49,897 nucleotides of DNA from a virus. Made by a program: the position numbers and the translations under genes. The notes beneath the pieces are model-generated. The model did not search any database, was not told the DNA's origin, and worked only from the letters and a program-made list of their open reading frames with translations. The stretch covers positions 1 through 49,897 of the IMG/VR virus record IMGVR_UViG_3300006128_000018. One strand, written 5' to 3'. Positions 45,454 to 49,897 of this stretch are shown one piece after another; the stretch's first letter is position 1, and every line of letters begins with the position of its first letter.

Positions 45454-46241
45454 TGAATGAAAAAGAACAGAAACTTCTTGATAGTTGGTCTAAACTACTG
45501 GGCAATCCTGAAGTTTCTGAGTCAACACTAAAAAAAATTGAAATTGATGTAGCTAAAAAAGAACGTGAAAAACGTATACTAGAAAGTTTTGAAAATACTC
45601 TTTTAGGTATCAAACCAATCAAAGATGTTAAAATAGAACCTATTACAATAGTTGAAGAAGAAATTATTGATGAATCTTTTGTAAATGCTAGAAATGATAC
45701 GACTAGGCAAATAACACAGTCCGTAAATACTCCTATTGAAAAACAGCCTCAACTTCCAGATGATTTTGTTAATAAATCTGTACAAGCAATATCAAAAGCT
45801 GTAAATAAAATTCCTCAAGATACATTACCAAAGTCAGAAGAAATACCTTCTGCTATGCGTAAAGAAATGGATCTTTTAAAAAAATCTGTTTTGGATTTAC
45901 ACCAATTTGCTTCACGCATTTCACAAATGGGTGGAGGTGGAGCCGGTTCTGTAGATGAATTATATTTTAGAACAATTAGTGTTACAGGAAATTATACAGG
46001 CACTAATAAAGATTATTATATTGGAGTAAATTCATCTATACCTTGTACTATAACTTTACCTAAGGGTAATAAATCAGGTAGACAAGTTATTATAAAAGAT
46101 GAAAGCGGAGCTTGCGCTACAAACAATATTACAATAATTACACAAGGTACTGATACAATAGATAATAATACATCTGCTATCATGGCCATAAATAATATGT
46201 CACTTACATTTATATATCGAAATGGTTGGAGAATTATATAA
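45453..46241 (+). CDS. Virion-structural-type protein with C-terminal beta domain
   Basis: 262 residues. The N-terminal 150 are charged helix and linker. The C-terminal domain (about 165-262) reads SVTGNYTGTNKDYYIGVNSSIPCTITLPKGN, RQVIIKDESGACATNNITII and NMSLTFIYRNGWRII. That beta-sandwich pattern appears at the ends of many phage fibre and baseplate-associated proteins and in cyanophage virion proteins. Start and stop overlap neighbours (TAATG at both ends). Probably a fibre or capsid-decorating protein. Confidence 0.65.
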   Translation: MNEKEQKLLDSWSKLLGNPEVSESTLKKIEIDVAKKEREKRILESFENTLLGIKPIKDVKIEPITIVEEEIIDESFVNARNDTTRQITQSVNTPIEKQPQLPDDFVNKSVQAISKAVNKIPQDTLPKSEEIPSAMRKEMDLLKKSVLDLHQFASRISQMGGGGAGSVDELYFRTISVTGNYTGTNKDYYIGVNSSIPCTITLPKGNKSGRQVIIKDESGACATNNITIITQGTDTIDNNTSAIMAINNMSLTFIYRNGWRII

Positions 46242-47773
46242 TGGCATATACTTTTAGTACTTTTAGTAATGTTAGCTTTATATATAATAGTAATGGCACA
46301 CCATTTTCAAATAGTACCGCATTACCTGTTTATGTTAATAATGCAATAACTATATCAGGAAATATTGCTGGTATAACTTCCAATGTTTATATACAACCTA
46401 CATCTACAGCTAATTTGGCTATCAATAATTTACCAGCAACTCAAAACGTACAAGTTCTTTCAAATACAACAAATTATGTTTATACTCAATTTGCACCTAC
46501 ATGGTCTCTAGATGCACTTAACAAAGTAAGAACCTCAGCTACATTAAATCAAGATTGGTTTGTTCCTGTAGTTGATGATGATACATCATTTAGATGGTCA
46601 CAAGCAACTTCAGGAACAGGATCAGGTAGTCAATTCATTGCCAACACAAATGAAATTCAAATCACTAGTGGAACTTCTGCTTCAGGTTATGTATACAGAC
46701 AAACTTATTCCAGATTTAAGATCATTCCTGGAACATCACACACTGTATATACTACAGTAAACTGGGAAGCTAATACAACTACTGAATCTGGTGTAACTAG
46801 AAGAACTGGTATATTTGATCAAAACAATGGAATCTTTTGGGAACAGGGTGGTGTATCAGCTAATACATTAGCTGTAGTTGTTAGAAGAACACAGGCTAAT
46901 GGTAATATTACCGAAGATAGAATATATGCTAATAATTTTAATACAGATAAATTAGATGGAACTGGTCCGTCAGGATTTAATATTTTTTCTTCTGGATTTA
47001 CAAAATATTATACTTTTTGGTTTGATTTTATTGGAGGTAGAACAGGTCGTATACGTTTTGGTATGGGTACATCTATTGGTCCTCAAATTTGTCACGTACA
47101 GAGTTACACAGGTGCTATTAATTCAACTGTTCCTTTTATAGCTGATAATAGCTTACCTCTACGTCGTGAAATATTCAACGGATCTTCAGGATCATTTACA
47201 ACTACTGCGCCAACATATAATATGTCAGGTATTTCTTTTCAGGCAGAAGCACCTTCAGCATTCAATCCTTCGCCAACAACTGGTTACAATGCTAACGGAT
47301 ACGTACCCAGCACAACAACATTGACTCCAATTATGTCTATTGGATTAAGATCAGGCGCTCCATTTAATGGGTCTGATATTTCTCCTGGGGAATTTAACCT
47401 TGTTGATATTAACAATCAGGGCAAAAACGCAACTGCTGCTACCTTCTTATACACAGTAGTATATAATGCCAACGTAAATGGAGCAGCTATATACTCAAAC
47501 ACTTCAGCTAGCGTTAATGCAAATACTGGTAGATCATCTCAAATATGGGCTTGGCCAAATACGGCAACAGTAACAAATGGAATAACTTTATTGTCGGGCA
47601 TCACCCAATCAGGTGGTACAAGTGTTGCTTTTGACGGATTACCACAAACTTATAATATTGGCTCTGATATTAACGGGTATCCTGCTACACTTACCTTATG
47701 TCTAAAACAATTAGCTGCTGGTGGTTCGACAGCAAACGTAGTCGCATCTTGGAACTTTGTTGAGCAATTATAA
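46241..47773 (+). CDS. Putative tail-fibre or virion structural protein
   Basis: 510 residues from the ATG at 46,241 (TAATG overlap, GGAG upstream). Rich in Ser, Thr, Asn and Gly with repeated beta-strand patterns, as in fibre or adhesin proteins. FKIIPGTSHTVYTTVNWEAN and YYTFWFDFIGGRTGRIRFGMGTS fall in a region resembling a lectin-like or capsid-decoration domain found in phage structural proteins. It is GC-richer than neighbours in parts. It is a candidate receptor-binding protein. Confidence 0.6.
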   Translation: MAYTFSTFSNVSFIYNSNGTPFSNSTALPVYVNNAITISGNIAGITSNVYIQPTSTANLAINNLPATQNVQVLSNTTNYVYTQFAPTWSLDALNKVRTSATLNQDWFVPVVDDDTSFRWSQATSGTGSGSQFIANTNEIQITSGTSASGYVYRQTYSRFKIIPGTSHTVYTTVNWEANTTTESGVTRRTGIFDQNNGIFWEQGGVSANTLAVVVRRTQANGNITEDRIYANNFNTDKLDGTGPSGFNIFSSGFTKYYTFWFDFIGGRTGRIRFGMGTSIGPQICHVQSYTGAINSTVPFIADNSLPLRREIFNGSSGSFTTTAPTYNMSGISFQAEAPSAFNPSPTTGYNANGYVPSTTTLTPIMSIGLRSGAPFNGSDISPGEFNLVDINNQGKNATAATFLYTVVYNANVNGAAIYSNTSASVNANTGRSSQIWAWPNTATVTNGITLLSGITQSGGTSVAFDGLPQTYNIGSDINGYPATLTLCLKQLAAGGSTANVVASWNFVEQL

Positions 47774-48645
47774 TGAAAAATTTTACGTCTTTTGTTGAAG
47801 AAAAAGTAAAACTAGTTCAAGAGCATTTGCGTTATAGTAAAACAGATCTTGAACCTATTATGAGCAAAGAAACTTTAGATTATCATTTTGATGGATTAGC
47901 ATCAAAATATGTTGAACGTTATAATACAGGTGAAGGTGATCCTGATTTTAATTTTGGTGGAGCTATTTTACACAATTTATATTTTGCACAGTTTTGTGAA
48001 CCAAATAAATCTAATTTTACAGGAACTGCTAAAGCTAAAATAGAAGATAAATTTGGTTCTCTTAGTAAAATGCAAGATGCTATTGAAGAACAAGCTATGA
48101 AGATTCAAGGTTCAGGCTGGATTTATCTTAATGATAATTGTGAAATTAACATTATTCATAATCATGAATATCATTCAAATATGAAAATAATGTTACTTAT
48201 TGATTGGTGGGAACATGCTTGGGCTTTAGATTATCAGGCTAATAAAAAAGAATATTTAAAAAATATCTATAAAATAATAGATTGGTCAATAATAAGTTCT
48301 AGATTTATTTCTGTATTAAAAGAAGATGCTCCTCCACAAAATATTTTAAAAAATCCAAGTATGATGCATAATAATAAACTTGAAGCATATGCTGCTGCTA
48401 AAAAAATGGCATCTCAACAAGCAAATCCAAATGATAGAGCTTATATTTTAACTTATAAATATTATAAACATTCAAATACTAAACAATTTATTGTTGTATA
48501 TAATAGAAGTTTATTAAGCCAAGCACCAAATTGGCAAGAACTTGGATATAAAATAATCGGATGGGTCTCACAAAATGATGGTTCGGTTATTCTTACACCT
48601 AGTGGAAAATATATAAAAGGAGATCCTAATGAGCAAAATGACTGA
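47773..48645 (+). CDS. Fe/Mn superoxide-dismutase-like protein with C-terminal extension
   Basis: 290 residues, longer than a plain SOD (about 195). LRYSKTDLEPIMSKETLDYH, then GAILHNLYFAQF, GSGWIYL and IDWWEHAWALDYQANKKEYL reproduce all four metal ligands: H38, H67, D144 and H148. The second-shell His of the first helix is Leu here. Residues about 180-290 have no SOD homology and include an Asn/Gln/Lys-rich stretch and a beta-like tail. It converts superoxide to peroxide if active. Its place in a late operon with virion-type genes suggests it could be packaged (inference). Confidence 0.85.
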   Translation: MKNFTSFVEEKVKLVQEHLRYSKTDLEPIMSKETLDYHFDGLASKYVERYNTGEGDPDFNFGGAILHNLYFAQFCEPNKSNFTGTAKAKIEDKFGSLSKMQDAIEEQAMKIQGSGWIYLNDNCEINIIHNHEYHSNMKIMLLIDWWEHAWALDYQANKKEYLKNIYKIIDWSIISSRFISVLKEDAPPQNILKNPSMMHNNKLEAYAAAKKMASQQANPNDRAYILTYKYYKHSNTKQFIVVYNRSLLSQAPNWQELGYKIIGWVSQNDGSVILTPSGKYIKGDPNEQND

Positions 48646-49072
48646 TGCATTAAAAGTAGTATTAGCTGATACATTTGCATTTTATTTAAAAATTCATAAT
48701 TATCATTGGAATGTCACTGGTCCAGATTTTTATGAATATCATATTTTCTTTGAAAAACTTTATACTGAAGTTTTTGAAGCGGTTGATTCAGTAGCCGAGC
48801 ATATTAGATCTTTAGATGAATATGCACCAGGTTCATTAAGTAGATTTTCTGAATTGACAACTATAGCTGATGCCAAGACTGTCCCAGAAGGATTAAATAT
48901 GGCTAAACAGCTATTAAATGATAATGCAAAGGTCATTGAATCTTTGAAAAATGCTTATCTTATTGCAGAAGAAATGCAAGAAATTGGAGTTAGTAATTTC
49001 TTACAAGATAGAACAGATATTCATAAGAAACATGCATGGATGCTTAGAGCAACTATCAAAGACAGAATTTAA
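48629..49072 (+). CDS. Dps-like ferritin-family protein
   Basis: 147 residues; AAAGGAGATC precedes the ATG inside the previous gene. FYLKIHNYHWNVTGPDFYEYHIFFEKLYTEVFEAVDSVAEHIRSL is the Dps/ferritin helix pair with the H-x-x-H-W and E-x-x-D-x-x-A-E metal residues, followed by helical segments to the end. Dps proteins bind DNA nonspecifically or oxidise iron with peroxide. Together with the SOD-like protein it forms a peroxide and iron protective pair. Confidence 0.88.
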   Translation: MSKMTDALKVVLADTFAFYLKIHNYHWNVTGPDFYEYHIFFEKLYTEVFEAVDSVAEHIRSLDEYAPGSLSRFSELTTIADAKTVPEGLNMAKQLLNDNAKVIESLKNAYLIAEEMQEIGVSNFLQDRTDIHKKHAWMLRATIKDRI

Positions 49073-49105
49073 TAAATAAGAAGAAGTATTTTTTAGGAGA
49101 TTTCA

Positions 49106-49897
49106 ATGAAAGTTTATCACGAAGAATTTGGTGAAGGCCAAATCATCAATTCCACAGAAGTATTAGACGAAGCTGGTAATATTCTATATGTAGATGTTAT
49201 GTTCGAGCATGGCGTTGAATTAAGTGTAAGTTCTGAAGAGCTTTCAGAACTTTCTAAAGAATTTTATGCAGCAGCCGCTAATCATGATGCAAAGCATAAA
49301 CAAAATCTTTATGGAACAAAAATGACAAAGGCTGGTGCAAAACCTGCTAAATTACAATTTCATAAAATTCCAGAAACACAAAAAGAAGAAGCCATTTCTG
49401 AAAAGCTAACAAAAGATATGTCTGCTGCTGATGTCATCGATGACTTTGTTCATTCAGATGATCCTAAGTTTAAAGGCAAATCAAAAGAAGAACGTAAGAA
49501 AATGGCTCTAGGTGCTTATTATTCAATGCATCCAGAACTAAAGAAAGAAGAAGTAGAACTTGAAGAAGATGTATATCCTCTTTGGGGAATGGGAATTAAT
49601 AAGTTCCGTTCTTTTATTGAAGAAGAAGATACTCCAGTAAAGCGTGGTCGTGGGCGTCCTATGGGTTCAAAATCTTTTGGTGCTGCTAAAAGAGCCGGAA
49701 TGTCATCTACTGAAGCAGGTGGTCCATCAGAACCTCCATCATTTACAGATCAGCTTTTAAAAGCTGCCGATAATAGAGATGGTGGTCATGTAAAATTTGA
49801 TAATGGAAAAACTCATCATATTCCTCGTCCACATGCTATTGCTGCTATTCATCATTTAGGTAAGCCAGAAAAGCCAGCCGAAAAAGAAGAAATGCGA
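49106..49897 (+). CDS. AT-hook-containing protein, cut by the window end
   Basis: Starts at ATG 49,106 behind AGGAGATTTC. 264 codons are open to the last base with no stop. The N-terminus (KVYHEEFGEGQIINS, YVDVMFEHGVEL) is a small SH3/KOW-like beta barrel. A Lys/Glu-rich region follows, then KRGRGRPMGSKSFG, a classical AT-hook (GRGRP), near residue 191. It probably binds AT-rich DNA and could package or organise the genome. The full length is unknown. Confidence 0.65.
   Translation, partial: MKVYHEEFGEGQIINSTEVLDEAGNILYVDVMFEHGVELSVSSEELSELSKEFYAAAANHDAKHKQNLYGTKMTKAGAKPAKLQFHKIPETQKEEAISEKLTKDMSAADVIDDFVHSDDPKFKGKSKEERKKMALGAYYSMHPELKKEEVELEEDVYPLWGMGINKFRSFIEEEDTPVKRGRGRPMGSKSFGAAKRAGMSSTEAGGPSEPPSFTDQLLKAADNRDGGHVKFDNGKTHHIPRPHAIAAIHHLGKPEKPAEKEEMR

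Noticed and set aside
46241-47773. Diversity-generating retroelement or variable-repeat target in the fibre-like gene
   Set aside because: No reverse transcriptase and no template/variable repeat pair was seen in the window.
1-49897. CRISPR array, insertion sequence, integrase or attachment site
   Set aside because: No spaced direct repeats, transposase or integrase motifs were seen on either strand. The content is that of a lytic T4-like phage.

Overview
The window is part of the genome of a large, AT-rich, T4-like (tevenvirus-type) myovirus. It carries the T4 replication and recombination core: gp41, UvsX, gp43, RegA, gp62, gp44, gp45, gp46, gp47, UvsW, UvsY, RNase H and late sigma factor gp55. 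It also carries cargo known from marine and alphaproteobacterial T4-like phages: Hsp20, peptide deformylase, PhoH, SpeD-like protein, peroxiredoxin, MazG-like protein, and SleB-type and M15 cell-wall enzymes. The host cannot be named from the sequence. The lysis-type enzymes and accessory set suggest a Gram-negative, perhaps alphaproteobacterial or marine, host (inference).

Layout. Positions 1-1,700 hold small plus-strand genes, including one GC-rich ORF, behind promoters that carry matching palindromes. Positions 1,863-27,430 are almost all minus strand. Read in the direction of transcription from 27,430 down, they contain a tail-tube-like gene, uvsY, uvsW, 55, 47 and 46, then a nucleotide-metabolism and DNA-modification block. 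That block has deformylase, a MazG-like protein, a small PD-(D/E)XK-like protein, a DUF1599-like protein, dCMP hydroxymethylase, dCMP deaminase, two helical paralogues, a PLP enzyme, an SGNH-like protein, a C5-methyltransferase-like protein and a GT-A glycosyltransferase. It is followed by 45-44-62-regA, hsp20, 43, uvsX and 41. One plus-strand gene (DUF1003) interrupts this arm. From 27,540 to the end everything is plus strand: tRNAs and small genes, redox proteins, a GT-B glycosyltransferase, rnh, a SpeD-like protein, phoH, nucleases, an endolysin, and finally a late cluster with virion-type proteins, a superoxide-dismutase-like protein, a Dps-like protein and an AT-hook protein cut by the window end.

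Regulation. Two promoter classes are visible. One is host-sigma70-like, TTGACA with a 16-17 base spacer and a TATAAT-like box, and recurs in front of early genes on both strands. The other is the T4 late box TATAAATA, next to tail, HAD, cell-wall-hydrolase and virion genes, which fits the gp55 gene. Genes are tightly packed with many TAATG and ATGA overlaps.

The most interesting region is 12,382-18,796. It combines a predicted dCMP hydroxymethylase with a PLP enzyme, two related helix-rich proteins of the kind linked to phage base hypermodification, an SGNH-like protein and a DNA cytosine methyltransferase-like protein. Together with two glycosyltransferases elsewhere, it looks like a pathway that builds a modified cytosine in phage DNA. 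The final chemistry cannot be read from sequence. Family assignments come from motif recognition, without database searches.
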